A model generated the notes under the pieces. That model ran no database searches. It saw nothing but the letters and a program-made list of their open reading frames with translations, and had not been told where the DNA came from. A program made the position numbers and the translations under genes. A DNA stretch of 64,000 nucleotides, taken from NCBI GenBank assembly GCA_951799425.1, contig OX637391.1, forward strand, positions 49,013,069 through 49,077,068, given 5' to 3'. Of the stretch, positions 47,601 through 59,560 are shown piece by piece. Numbering within the stretch: position 1 is the first letter of the stretch; each line of letters begins with the position of its first letter. The DNA is from Ilex aquifolium. Its lineage: Eukaryota; Streptophyta; Magnoliopsida; Aquifoliales; Aquifoliaceae.

Positions 47601-50600
47601 ACTTACAGGATGCGTTATCTGATCCGGGTTGGAGGAAAGCTATGGAGGAGGAGATGGATGCCTTACATCATAATGGGACTTGGAATCTTGTTCCTCTACC
47701 TCCTGGTAAACGAACGGTTGATTGTCGGTGGATGCATACTGTTAAATTTCATCCGGATGGTTTTGTGGAACGTCTCAAAACTCGGCTTGTTGCAAAGGGC
47801 TTTACTCAGACGTATGGTGTTGATTATGAGGAGACTTTTTCTCCTGTTGCCAAAATTTCCTCTGTTCGAATCTTGATTTCTTTGGCTGCTAATCTTGATT
47901 GGCCTTTGTTTCAGTTCGATGTCAAGAATGCCTTCCTACATGGTGACTTGGTTAAAGAGGTATATATGGAGCAGCCACTTGGGTTTACTGCTCAGGGAGA
48001 GTACAGGAGTGAATGTCGGTTAAAGAAATCTTTATATGGTTTGAAGCAGTCACCGAGGGCATGGTTTAGTAAATTTTCAGATGCAGTTTTAGAGTTTAGT
48101 CTTCTTCGATGTCAGACAGACCATTCTGTGTTTCATAGACAGACGGATGCCGGATAGGTTCTATTGGTGGTCTATGAAGATGATATTGTGATTACTGGAA
48201 ATGATTCTGAGGGGATTGCCAAGTTAAAAACATTCCTGCAAGATCGATTTCATACTAAGGATTTGGAAAAACTCAGATATTTCTTGGGTATTGAGGTGGC
48301 TCGATCTAAACAGGGTATTTGTTTATCCCAGAGAAAATATGTATTTGACATGCTAGAGGAAGCAGGTTTGCTGTGTGGCAGGCCGATTGATGTTCCTATG
48401 GATCCGAATCAGAAACTGTTGATGGATGATGGTGCACTGTTTGAGAATCCGGGTTGGTATCGCAGATTGGTTGAGAAGCTTAATTATCTCACTATTACTC
48501 GACCGGATATTTCCTATGCAGTCAGTATAGTAAGTCAGTTTATGGGGTGTCCTAGAATACCACATTGTGAGGCAGTTACTCGTATTCTGCGATATCTCAA
48601 ACGTGCTCCTGGTCTTGGATTGTTATATCAAGCAAATGGACATCTTAGAGTGGAAGGTTTTTCAGATGCTGATTGGGCTGGCTCTCCTTCTGATCAGAGA
48701 TCAACCACTGGTTATTGTCCTTTCTTAGGAGATAACGTTGTCTCATGAAAAAGTAAAAAACAACCTGTGGTAGCAAGATCCAGTGCTGAGGCTGAGTATA
48801 GGACAATAGCGCATACAACGAGTGAGTTAACTTGGCTAATACACTTCCTCCAGGAAATTGGATTTTCAGTTCAACCTCCGGTACAGTTGTTTTGTGATAA
48901 TCAGGCAGCTATCCATATCGCTGTCAATCCAGTGTTTCCCGAGAGAACCAAACATATTGACGTTGATTGTCACTTTATTCGAGGCAATATAGTAGCTGGA
49001 GAGATTACAACTCCATTTGTGAAATCTGAATATCAGCTTGCAGATATGTTTACCAAAGCATTGAGTCGTACACGTCTTACAGCAATTTGTTCCAAGCTTG
49101 GATTATATGATATATATAGTCCAGCTTGAGGAGGAGTGTTAAAAGTATTAGGGTATTATGTGTAAATATTAGAGGGTGTAATACGTCTTTTGTATTATTA
49201 TAAGTTAACTATAAATACAAGTGATTTGTGAAAGTAGGTTAAGTTTTACCACTCTCCGTCTTTCTCTAATATTGTGTTAATCCTCTAAACTTAACAAGGT
49301 CGATTGTCATTTCATTCTAGATCTCTTGATGCGAAAAGAGATCATCCCTCCATATATCAAGTCCGGTGACCAACTGAGTGATATTCTTACCAGGCGTTTG
49401 GCTCGATCTTTCTTCAATAGCTTATGTTCCAAGGTAGGCATTTTTGACCTTTACACTCCAGCTTGAGGAGGAGTGTTAGAGTCCTTATTTTTTCTATATT
49501 AGACATAGATTAATTAGTGTAGGGTAAGATTGTAATTATACTACACAATTATAAATAAGAGTGTAGCGTAACCTAGCCCATACACAACTGATTACTTTTC
49601 TCAATCTCTCTCTCTCCCTCAGTTCTTCTTTCTCTCATAAACCCTATTATCGATTTTTATCATTCAACTAAATGTATTTTATAAAATTAGCTTGGCATTG
49701 AAACTAGTGTTGTAATATGTCGCTAGATTTTTTAGTTGGATTTGGAGTCATATATGTTTCAACCCTGTAATGCGGAGTGCAGTGGGATTGCTAATGCCAT
49801 ACCCGGCACAATAGTGATAGTGTTATGTAGGTTCTATCCCAATAACGCAAGGGCAGTGCAGAATGTATGCATAAAAACGGACAATTAATCCACTCAGGTA
49901 TGAGATTGCTTCTTTTATTTGTTAAAAGTTGAAGGCCAGTGGAACCTTGACAGCAAAGATAACAGAGATCACACTAGTTTTCCTGGTTCCATTTCCAGAA
50001 TGAAAAGAATGTGGATAAAGTATTAGAGAACAGCGGTGCAGATAATGATAAGCACAGCAACAGATAGAACCTCTATCCGTCCAGAAACAACAAACTCGGA
50101 GACACATTTGTGTTAGGAAAGTTCATGCAATCCTTGGAACAAGGAATTCGAACCCTTGTACTTGACAGAGAACCTCTCAACTCATGCGCGACATTTTTAA
50201 GGATATCGGAATTGTGTACCATTGTTAGGGAAGCTCATACATACTTATAGTTGGGTCATTTAGTATTTATCTAAAGATTCTATATGCACATTTTTGTAAC
50301 ATAAAGATATTCCAACAGTACAAAAATGATAGAAGTCTGAACAATTATATGAACACCTTCACAGCTTCGTAATGAAAAAAGAGGAGACTGTCGGATATAT
50401 TACCAACCTGCATTCCTTCTGCCCCACTGATGCCAACACCAATGTCTGCTTCTTGAATCATACCAACATCATTTGCACCATCACCGATAGCTAAGGTGGT
50501 CTTCCCAGTTCCTTCTTTAACCAATCTTGTAATCTAGAGGCCCAATATAATTTACAAAATAGAAGAAATAAAAATAGACACGAGGAAGAAAAATATAAGT

Positions 50601-53600
50601 ACCTTACAAATACGTTTATCACTACCTTAACAAATTGAACAGCAGACAATGAAGTCTTTGGACTATACGCCCATTAGTGTATACAAGGGGATGGAGGATG
50701 AAAAAATGGAACTTACCAGGGCTTTTTGCATAGGAGAGACACGACAACATATGACAGATGCACAATCCACTGCTAACTTCAAAAATTGATGCTTCATGTC
50801 ATCCTCTAAAGCATAAGTGAGAGTCTTCCCATCAATAATTATGGCAAATGCAGCATGAGGATCCTTTTCGAGCTTGACCATTTGAGAGGCATTGGTGATT
50901 TGCATCAAAATGTTCTCCTTCACAGCCTGATCAGTAACAAACAGCAAAGAAGCCTAAACACCAATTGAAATAATTTCCTGAAAAACATTTACATACTCTC
51001 TCTAAAAATAACTACCTCTTCGGAATCTTGGCCTAACATGTCTGCATTCATTGTTGTTATACAGATCTGCTTCATGCCCTGGCGGAGCAGACTACATGCA
51101 TATCTGCATCATATAAACAAGAATTTGTATTTCTTCTACTGGAGCATCCTTAAATGAAAGGTAACTATCACTTAGTCAGAATCATCTTTTGAGTTAGTGA
51201 GAGACAGACCCTATGTTAATTGCAGTTTCCATCTTATCACCTGTCAGAACCCAAATCTTGAGACCAGCTTGTGCCAGTTTATCTATGCACTGAGGCACCT
51301 ACAGAGGAAAAATATAGTAGCTGAGCTGAAAAGGTCCAAAAATACAATTTGTAAATTACCATTCCATAACAATGACAGCACGTACCCCCTTTTGCAGTTT
51401 GTCCTCCACAGCAGTTGCACCCACAAGTATCAAATCCCTTTCCATCAGATCAGATACTCGTTCAAGCATTGCTTCCCTATCAGCATTAATGGAAGTTTTT
51501 GCTTTATGGAACTCTTCGTTCCAAGCAGAATACTCGGCCTCTTCAAGCTTCCTGTAAGCAAGTGCCAGTGTACGCAACCCAACTTCCCCATACTCATTCA
51601 GATGCTTTGTGGTAGCTTCCTCAAACATTCTTCCACTTTTAGATAACCGGTCAAAAATGATGCTGTTTAATGAAAGCAAATGAACAATTCATCAGATTCC
51701 AAAACAGCTTAAGACAGTCCAGAAAAAAGAGATCAGCAATAAGAGGCAACAGCAATTCACAAAGATTAAATGCTTCCCTAATTTCCCCACTCTATGCCTG
51801 ATTACTACAACAATCAAACTTCAAGAAAGATCAAGAGATAAAAGTTCACCCTCTCCCTTGAACTTGTCGGGAAGCTAACTGAAGTTTCCATGCAAGTTAT
51901 AATATCTGTGCATGCCTCCAAAACAAACCAAAGATTAGAAAGAAAAAAAAAAATGTCGACCCAGACCTGTCAGCTCCTTTGCACAGGAGGAGAATCTGTC
52001 CATACTCATCCCGGACAATAACAGACATTCGCTTCCTTTTGCTAGTGAAATCCAAAAGATTAAGAATTTTGAACTTCCTGTAAATTTCCAGAAACATGTA
52101 AGATACCAAGACACCTGAATTCAATCCAGATAAATGAAAACCACAAAAATGAAGCAAACTACTTATTTATGGCCTGACCTTTCAATAGACTCTTGAAAAG
52201 AAGGACCTCTCTCTCGAATAAATATGCTTGATTGAGTTCTTTTACAAAACTCAAAGCCAAACTCTCTTGCTGCAACAAGAAAAGCTCCTTCATCTGGTGA
52301 CTCTGCTTCATAGTTAAAGCTGCCTGTCTCCTCATTGACCTCAGGAATTGCAGTGTGGCAAAGTGCAAGTATCCGGAAAAATAGCAAAATGACGTCGGCA
52401 TTGGGCTCTTTTGACCAATTTCCATTCATGAGGCGGCTATCTTCAAAGCTAAAGCCCTTTATCACAGGTCTATGGTCCTTTTCATCTCTAGAAGTAACGA
52501 CAGTCTCCAGTTCAATTTCTGACACCCCAAATCCATGTCCACCATTCTCCTGTAAAACATGCCCACCATTACTAGGGATGGGGTTGTTTGGCGTCTGTGG
52601 TTCCTGCCCATCAAGGTCCATAGCCATCTGCTTTGCAGCAGCAAGTTCTACATCACTGGCACGCTTGCCATATGCAGTGCCAGCAATGGAGCACTTGAGG
52701 AAGTCCATTTGGTTGCATGTCAAAGTGCCAGTTTTATCAGAGAGGATTGTGCTAATCTGGCCTAATTCCTCGTTTAAATTAGACGTCCGAGCTTGAGCAG
52801 GAGTTCCACTCTCTTCATCATACATGTGTATGTCCTGGTTAATGAACAATGCTTGCAGGAATTTTACGGCCTCAATTGAAACATAGAGCGAGATGGGTAT
52901 TAAATATCCATAAAGGATAAGAGCAGTGACCAGATGATAAATGGCCGACAAGGTGGGGTTGTTCGGGTTGTAGAGATTTTGGTCATCCGGGGCTTGCAAG
53001 TACCACCAGTCTGGCATCTGGTATTTTGTCTTAACAGCAAATCCTATTGAGCTGATCAATGAAATCAACACAAGGAGGGTGAAAAGGATGTAAATGATTC
53101 TGTCCATCTGCTTTTCAATCCTGCTCCTTTTTGAAGGAGACTTTGTAGCATTTTGCATGACTTTGCTATCTTGGCCCGTGAATATAACCACTCCATACAC
53201 ATAACCTGTATTCCTAAGCTTTGAATCTCTAAGGAGAATCTGACCAGGATCGAGAGGATAAACCTGACGATCATATTCAAGATTACCTACAAATGTGTAG
53301 AGGTTAGGGTTGGGGTCTTCACATCTGATTGTTCCAGTGAAATCCTTAAAAGCTACATCATCATCCAAGGGCAAAGTTACCTCCAAAGCTCTTTTTACCT
53401 TCAGGTTTGTCTCTCCATCTAAGTTCATAGTCTCCACATAACATATCCCATCCTCATAACTAGATGACAAAAGAAGCAAATCTGCAGGAAAGAATTGATC
53501 CTTTACCACTTTCACCACGTCTCCAACCCGAATCTTCATCCACGGCTTATAACCAAACAGACCATCCTTTTTAAGAACACTAGTCTTACTCAGATTTACC

Positions 53601-54010
53601 TTCATATCCTGCACAAATCTGCGCCAATCTTCCAAAGCTTCCTTTGCCATACTGATCCCAAGCACAAGGGCCAGAGGAGCAACCATACTGATAGCTGAGA
53701 ACGGTGCAATGGGGAAGAATGAGAGAATAGCAGCTAGGAGGAAGTACACATTGGCAACACGACGAAATTGTTCAAAGATGGCCTTGGGGAGGAATGTAAT
53801 GACATTGTACTTTGTGGTTGATATATAATTTGAGCTGTACTTAAGAGGTTTCTTTTGGTGGAGATGAGGCTGGTTGCAGTAAACCGTTCGCGAATATCCG
53901 GGGCCTTGGAATAGATGTGGCTCCTCTGCCTCGTCAAGATGCGGCCGGTAACATCCAAATGTGTATAGACTGCTCCTGCGGAGCTTTGCCCTTATCCTTC
54001 CCCGTGCCAT
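35689..54010 (-). CDS. P4-type phospholipid flippase, ALA4/ALA5-like
   Basis: ATP-driven aminophospholipid flippase of endomembrane or plasma membrane, usually paired with an ALIS/CDC50 subunit. Ten coding exons (- strand): 54010-52179, 52077-51967, 51662-51386, 51298-51210, 51103-51016, 50926-50717, 50533-50408, 39991-39893, 36670-36479, 36360-35689. All borders are GT-AG, all phases agree, and the total is 1231 residues, close to Arabidopsis ALA4. Motifs seen: LDGET (actuator, about 197-201), PISL in M4 (about 372-375), phosphorylation site DKTGT (D425), KGAD, TGDK, and [21 protein letters not shown]. The last exon carries four hydrophobic segments and a basic tail ([18 protein letters not shown]). 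The start is the ATG before [14 protein letters not shown]. An earlier in-frame TTG is not used. Intron 7 (10.4 kb) and intron 8 (3.2 kb) contain retroelements. The gene looks intact. The exact ALA4-7 orthologue is not resolved. Confidence 0.93.
36671..37385. other. flippase intron 8, part left of the retroelement
   Basis: Intron sequence with AT-rich stretches; a 71-codon frame at 36934-37149 has no recognisable domain. Confidence 0.4.
37386..38911 (-). mobile_element. short gag-only LTR retroelement in flippase intron 8, fossil
   Basis: Two direct repeats of about 335-355 bp (37386-37719 and 38555-38911), each starting TGATGC on the + strand and ending in CCAACCA or TTCAACCA, bound an internal part. 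Reading the - strand, a primer-binding-site-like TGGTATCGTAGC follows the right LTR, and the internal region encodes a gag-like segment with one zinc knuckle ([14 protein letters not shown]). No pol is present. The copy looks broken, with several breaks and clearly diverged LTRs, so it is fairly old. Confidence 0.65.
38912..39892. other. flippase intron 8, part right of the retroelement
   Basis: AT-rich intron sequence with overlapping hydrophobic frames (39167-39468, - strand) that lie in T-rich low-complexity sequence and are not genes. Confidence 0.45.
40938..41051 (+). repeat. minisatellite, about 25-30 bp unit
   Basis: Four units of the type CAAATTGTATTCCTACCCTTGGATCA with length variation follow one another inside flippase intron 7. 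The rest of 39992-41924 is ordinary AT-rich intron. Confidence 0.75.
43896..44055 (+). repeat. 5' LTR of the young copia element
   Basis: 160 bp, TGTTAAAAG to CTTAACA, with an ACTATAAATACAAG TATA box near 43968. Identical to the 3' LTR except for one base. Confidence 0.92.
49137..49296 (+). repeat. 3' LTR of the young copia element
   Basis: 160 bp, TGTTAAAAG to CTTAACA, directly after the purine-rich AGCTTGAGGAGGAG tract and directly before the target duplication AGGTC. Confidence 0.92.
49807..50407. other. flippase intron 7, exon-7-proximal part
   Basis: Intron sequence with no gene. GGGTTCGAATTCC on the - strand near 50145-50157 resembles a pol III B box, but no A box or tail is seen. Confidence 0.4.
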
Positions 54011-54215
54011 CTTATTCAAATGTCACCTTAATATACAGGAGATAGACTATTACCACATAAGCAACTCGGGAAAAACCCCAACACGCACCTTTCCATATAA
54101 TTGAAGTAATTCCTTATGCACAATGCCTTCTTTTAACACTGTTGCAGCAGACACGGTCACCAGACGCATAAATTTGACAAGTTGAATCAAAGCATAACCT
54201 GAGAATTCATCATAC
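54011..54215 (-). other. flippase 5' leader region
   Basis: Read on the - strand, a GGAAAGGTGCGTG splice-donor-like site near 54088-54100 follows a stretch (AAGAAGGCATTGTGCATAAGG) that is also conserved in the inverted copy at 59561-60135. This suggests a non-coding first exon and a leader intron. Confidence 0.45.
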
Positions 54216-57057
54216 CCAGTAACTTAAAAGTGGGATGTTGACATTAGCACTTACACAGGTAAACAATCCAAATTGCGTTCAAAAGCTTCTGTGAACAGAT
54301 TTACAAATGGCCTAATTTGAGATTTGAAGAATTTAATGTAATTTGAGACAAATATAGCAAAAAAAATTACCAAGATCCTCATAATCACCACATTCAAATT
54401 TGAATTTAAACTAACCAGAGCTTATTTTCTAAAAAAATTAATAACAAGATTCACGAAAAAAAAGTTTATCATCAAAAAAGAAAATAATCGAAAAATTCAC
54501 AACTGATAACTCAAATTCAAGATGACTATGCTTATCCAACATTCAAACCTATCATAACCCTCAAAACATGACAAAACAGCAAACATGAGAAAGAAATCAA
54601 TAATATCCTATTAATCTCCAGTTATATCAGCAATAAATTCTCTTTCAGAAGGTAGAGAACAAGCATACATGTACGTATTACACAACTAGATTTCGCATAA
54701 CAGATTAGGACAGAAAAACTATAAAAAAAAAAACAGTGAAAAAAACTTGTTATATATATTCACTCATATACATGTAATGAGGAAAGATAAAGGATACTTG
54801 GAATCAGAGGTGTTACCTGAATTGAAAACAATGAGATCGAAGAACCGAATTCCAAAGTAGCAAAGATCGCAATGGAGGAGAGAGAAAATCTAGAGAAAGG
54901 GGGGGTTTAAGCAAAAAAGAGCCTTCTCTGCATTTGAAGTCCGACCCAATGCCAGTATTTTACAATCCCTCACTCTTTCAAAATTAATACATATTTCCCT
55001 GTAAATTTTTAAATATGTTTTTAAATTAAATTATATTTTATATTCATGGTAGTTAAAAAAAAGGATGACGATAAGGAAACGGGGAGAATTACATTTTGCA
55101 TCCCAAAAGATTTAAGAAATTTTATTTTATACTTCTAAAGATTAAAATTCTCACATTATGATTACTCATAAAAAAGTGTGATATTTTGGTCCATTATTAT
55201 TGATAATATACATTGATCCCTTATTAATAATGCTAATTATAGTTCCATTTTGTACTTTATGCTTGTTTGAATGTTTATTGGTATTTTATAGGTAAATAAC
55301 GTAAATTACAGAATGTTGAACGTGTATGGAGATGATGTGCATGGAAAGAAATCAATCCTTGGATTTGAGGATCGATCTGGAAAGCTAAAATCAGAAAGAA
55401 TTATAGAGAGTTGTTGAGGATTGATCCACAAGATGATTGAAGATTTGGCAGAAGGTTGGAAGGGATTGATCCGATCTGCAAGTTGATCGATCCACAGCAT
55501 AAAAATTTGACAGAGACTTTGGAGGGATCGATAGGGGTCAATCCCATAAAGTGAGAATCGATCCATATTGGTTGAAAAAGTAGGGATCGATCCATGATTA
55601 TAAAGCATGAGCCATTATCTCATTACAACCAGTAACTTAAAAGTGGGGTGTCGACATTAGCACTTACACAGGTAAACAATCCAAATTGCGTTTAAAAGCT
55701 TCTATGAACAGATTTACAAATGGCCTAATTTGAGATTTGAAGAATTTAATGTAATTTGAGACAAATATAGCAAAAAAAATTACCAAGATTCTCATAATCA
55801 CCACATTCAAATTTGAATTTAAACTAACCAGAGCTTATTTTCTAAAAAAATAAATAACAAGATTCACGAAAAAAAAAAAGTTTATCATCAAAAAAAAAAA
55901 ATAATGGAAAAATTCACAACTAAAAACTCAAATTCAAAATGACTATGCTTATCCAACATTCAAACCTATCATAACCCTCAAAACATGACAAAACAGCAAA
56001 CATGAGAAAGAAATCAATAATATCCTATTAATCTCCAGTTACATCTAAATTCTCTTTCAAAAGGTAGAGAACAAGCATTCATGGACGTATTACACAACTA
56101 GATTTCTCATAACAGATTAGGACAGAAAAACTATAAAAAAAAAAATCAGAGAAAAAAACTTGTTATATATATTCACTCATATACATGTAATGAGGAAAGA
56201 TAAAGGGTACTTGGAATCAGAGGTGTTACCTAAATCGAAAACAATGAGATCGAAGAAACGAGCTCCAAAGTAGCAAAGATCGTAACGGAGGAGAGAGAAA
56301 ATCTAGAGAAAGGGGGGGTTTAAGCAAAAAAGAGCCATCTCTGCATCTAAAGTCCGACCCAATGCCAATATTTTACAATCCCTCGCTCTTTCAAAAATTA
56401 ATACCAACACATTAATACATATTTCCCTGTAAATTTTTAAATATTTTTTTAAATTGAATTATATTTGATTTTCATGGTAGTTAAAAAAAAGTTCTACAAC
56501 ATGATAATAAGGAAGAAGGGTGAAAATTATATTTTGCATCCCAAAAGATTAAGAAATTTTATTTTATACATCTAAAGATTAAAATTCTCACATTACTCAT
56601 AAAAAAGTGTGATATTTTGGTCCATTATTATTGATAATATACATTGATCCCTTATTAATAATGTTGATTATAGTTCCATTTTGTACTTTATGCTTGTTTG
56701 AATGTTTATTGGTATTTTATAGGTAATTAACATAAATTACATAATGTTAAGCGTGTATGGAGATTATGTGCATGGCAAAGAATCAATCCTTGGATTTGAG
56801 GATCGATCTGGAAAGCTAAAATCAGAAAGAATTACAGAGACTTGTTGAGGATCAATCCACAAGATGATTGAAGATTTGACAAAAGGTTGGAAGGGATTGA
56901 TCCGATCTACAAGTGGATCGATCCAAAGCATAAAAATTTGACAGAGACTTTGGAATGATCGATAGGGTTCAATCCCATAGAGTGAGAATCGATCCATATT
57001 GGTTGAAAAAGTAGGGATTGATCCATGATTATAAAGCATGAGCCATTATCTCATTAT
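54216..57057. repeat. tandem duplication of the flippase upstream region, about 1.4-kb unit
   Basis: Unit A (54216-55627) and unit B (55629-57057) match almost throughout in the same orientation, including AGTAACTTAAAAGTGGG, the GGAGAGAGAAAATCTAGAG segment, and a distal 300-bp part rich in GATCGATCC motifs (55306-55625 and 56741-57050). Unit A is next to the flippase and should contain its promoter. Differences are scattered substitutions and small indels, so the duplication is not brand new. The motif-rich distal part may derive from an LTR-like element. Confidence 0.85.
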
Positions 57058-57965
57058 ATCATAAGATCATCTCATTATATCATAAGATTATCTCATTTTA
57101 TCATAAGATTATCCCATGATCCAATGCGATTTTCATCCTGACTTTTAGCCTAATTTAATCAGGATCGATCCATACTCATTTTGGATCGATCCAAGTGAGG
57201 TTTTAACTAGTTTTTGAGACTACTGGTCTACAATGACTTGTACCAAGACTTCTCCTATAAATACATCTTTATGAGTCATAAGAGGATATGTTCTTCTTCC
57301 CAACATGCAGCTTTTTGACCAATTTGATTATTTTCTTTTCATCACAATTCTTGGGGATTCAACCATAAATTGTGAGTAGTCATTTTGTACTTTCTAGTTA
57401 GGGTTGAAGGTTTTGTAATTATTTATTTGGATCTTTATATTTATGTAATTTTTATTCTAATCTCAATGTTAAATCTTTTATTTATTCAATTGATTGAACA
57501 TTCTTAGTAAAATTTGATAATTTGTACAATTGTTTAATTATTTATTAGGATTGAATTCTTTGTATGAATAGTAATTATTATTGCCAGCAAGTATTTTAAT
57601 TATTTCTTCAAATTTTATTTTTAAGTCAATCAAATTAAATGTTCATTCATCAACTACACTGACATTGGAAACCAGCCGAGATAATCAATATTTCATAAAT
57701 ATAATTTTCTAATAAATATGAGCAAATCCAAATCCCAAAATTAGAAAGTCATTTTTTAATGCAAGGAACTAAGTTTAGTTAGCTTCATAAGTTGTGCCCC
57801 AAGGGGTACCACACATTTGTGAGCGAGGCGAGCACCTACACAAACTTAATTACCACACGCGCGCGCGCCCCATCCGCCTCGGCTCGCCTCGACACGAACC
57901 AGCCCGACTCGACCGAGCTTAGACTTGGGCCTTAGGTCAAAAAGATAATATCCTTTTGAAGAAAA
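57058..57965. other. intergenic with small repeats and a TATA-like site
   Basis: Four units of a TCATTATATCATAAGAT type repeat lie at 57050-57120, with two GATCGATCC sites near 57163-57190 and a CCTATAAATACATC TATA-like site near 57255. Then comes AT-rich sequence and a GC-rich stretch (57855-57930) that includes (CG)n. The TATA context resembles an LTR but no terminal repeats are visible. Confidence 0.35.
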
Positions 57966-57970
57966 TTTAT

Positions 57971-58730
57971 TTGGTGCGGTGCGGGTTGTGGGTCAAACCA
58001 AATGGATCCGAACACGGATCGCAATTAATCTTCAAACCAAAATTTAAATATGCAAATTAGAATTTGGTGTCAATCAAAATTGAATTTTTTATGTCCATTC
58101 CAAAGATGCCTTTCCCTTTCGTTACTGTTCAGATTAAAGGTGTCTCTTTGATCCGAACAGGTTCAACAAACAGTGTCATCCCGTGCGAAGAGGCAATCCA
58201 GTCAGGTACTAAGGGTCTATAAATAGACAGTTTTACAGTCATTTCTAATTACAAAAAACAGACATTAATCCTTACTGCTACATCCTCTCTCTCTTTCTCC
58301 ATTGTATTTCTATACGGTTCAAGTACAAAAAAATAATATTTGGTGCAGTACGGATTGTGGGTCAAACTAAATGGATCCGAACAAGGATCACAATTAATCT
58401 TCCAACCAAAATTTAAATATCCAACCAGATTTTTAAATTTTCTATCCTTTAAATTAGAATTTGGTGCCGAAATTGAATTGTGCCTGTTCATTCCAGAGGT
58501 GCCTTTCCCTTTCGTTACTATTCAAATTAAAAGTGTGTCTCTTTAATCCGAACTGGTTCAACGAACAATGGCATCCCATACCTCTTCAGACAATCCGAAC
58601 AAGTACTAAGGGTCTATAAATAGACTACCTTACAGCCATTTCTAATTACGAAAAACAGACATTAATCCTTGCATACTGTTGCATCATCTCTCTCTTTCAA
58701 CATTGCAATTCTATATAAATCAAGTACAAA
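57971..58730 (+). repeat. two tandem LTR-like units, about 370 bp spacing
   Basis: Units 57971-58330 and 58340-58730 share TTGGTGC.GT.CGG.TTGTGGGTC, CCTTTCCCTTTCGTTACT, a TATA box GGTCTATAAATAGAC and the end CAAGTACAAAA. Promoter-like sequence and tandem arrangement suggest LTR or pararetrovirus-like origin, but no coding domain or primer-binding site supports a family. It is old and incomplete. Confidence 0.5.
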
Positions 58731-59160
58731 ACATAGAGTTGTGTTCATTGAAGTTCTGAAGATTGAAGTATTGCTTTTTCAAAAACGAAAATTCGTTCTA
58801 TCTTAGGAGACAACTGCTTATAACTTTCAGCACCGAGAGGGAACAAATCTATCTTAAAGAAACTGTGATTACATAGACCTCGAATTATTATTTCTGGATT
58901 CTTATTATCTTTCTTATTAATTATTGTTCTGCATTCAAGTAAGAACATTTTGTTTGTACATTCTATTTTGTTTAAACATTTAGTTTTATATTAATAGTTT
59001 GCATATAACAATATACTTAGTGATTATAGAATTGTTACAGTAATTCTAATTATACATATATGGGTAACAGTTATTTCCTATATTTTATTCAATTTACCCA
59101 TTCCCTGAGTATCGACCTTGGACTACACCGAGTATTAGTACAGCTTGACCACCTTAGATT
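58731..59160. other. AT-rich sequence right of the tandem LTR-like units
   Basis: No gene. It may continue the same element. Confidence 0.35.
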
Positions 59161-59391
59161 TGTTAGAAAATTATCTACTTCAAAAGCTTAAGCTATTGGA
59201 GTATTTATACTTCAACACGCCCCCTCACGTGTAGGCTCGATATTAGGCCTAACACGTGAAAATCTTTTAATAATTAGGATGACAATGAGATTCAAACACA
59301 GGACCTCCTACTCTGATACCATATTAGACAATCATCTACTACAAAAGCTTAAACTGTTGGAGAGGGTGTCACTTAAGTATCTATACTTCAC
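59161..59391 (-). mobile_element. TRIM (miniature terminal-repeat retrotransposon), fossil
   Basis: Read on the - strand: 5' LTR at 59322-59391, then directly TGGTATCAGAG at 59311-59321 (initiator-Met-tRNA primer-binding site), an internal part of about 93 bp, a polypurine CACGTGAGGGGGCG at about 59218-59231, and a 3' LTR at 59161-59217. The LTRs share CTACTTCAAAAGCTTAAGCT-type sequence and are clearly diverged. No coding capacity is expected of TRIMs. It is old. Confidence 0.7.
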
Positions 59392-59560
59392 TAGGATTCA
59401 AACACATTACACCCTTTCTGTTAGACAACCATCCAATTTGGGTTTTCTTTAATTCTCGTTGAAGTTGGTCAACACCTCTAATTCCGGGTAGCCTTTATCT
59501 CTCCTCATTACACATACGTAAGTGAATATACTACCTTGTGAAAGAGAACTTATTGTCGAT
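59392..59560. other. short spacer between TRIM and inverted leader copy
   Basis: Nothing recognised. Confidence 0.4.

Larger units (their letters stand above)
43896..49296 (+). mobile_element. young Ty1/copia retrotransposon nested in the older copia
   Basis: LTRs of 160 bp (43896-44055 and 49137-49296) differ at a single position. The target duplication AGGTC is present at 43891-43895 and 49297-49301. A primer-binding-site-like TGATATCAGAGC follows the 5' LTR and a polypurine GAGGAGGAG precedes the 3' LTR. Parts in order: leader (to about 44958), gag (about 44959-45941, with a CCHC knuckle [14 protein letters not shown]), protease and integrase ([17 protein letters not shown]), reverse transcriptase ([23 protein letters not shown]) and RNase H ([21 protein letters not shown]). 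It looks almost whole, with about half a dozen breaks in pol. Age from the LTRs is low. Confidence 0.9.
41925..49803 (+). mobile_element. older Ty1/copia element in flippase intron 7, fossil
   Basis: LTR-like direct repeats of about 330 bp at 41925-42260 and 49474-49803 both begin TGTTA(A)GAGTCCTTATTTTTTC and carry a TTATAAATAAGAG TATA box. Between them lie parts of copia pol: a stretch with [13 protein letters not shown] and a [19 protein letters not shown] RNase H motif, the pol end just before 49474, and a GCTTGAGGAGGAG purine tract. The element is broken in many places and its internal region is incomplete. It was later split by the young copia at 43896-49296. The 3' limits of the LTRs are uncertain. 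Confidence 0.8.

Noticed and set aside
50130-50200. tRNA-like B box in flippase intron 7
   Set aside because: Only the B-box-like motif is present; no cloverleaf, A box or tail at the right spacing.
51197-51646. 149-codon + strand frame
   Set aside because: Antisense shadow of flippase exons 3 and 4.
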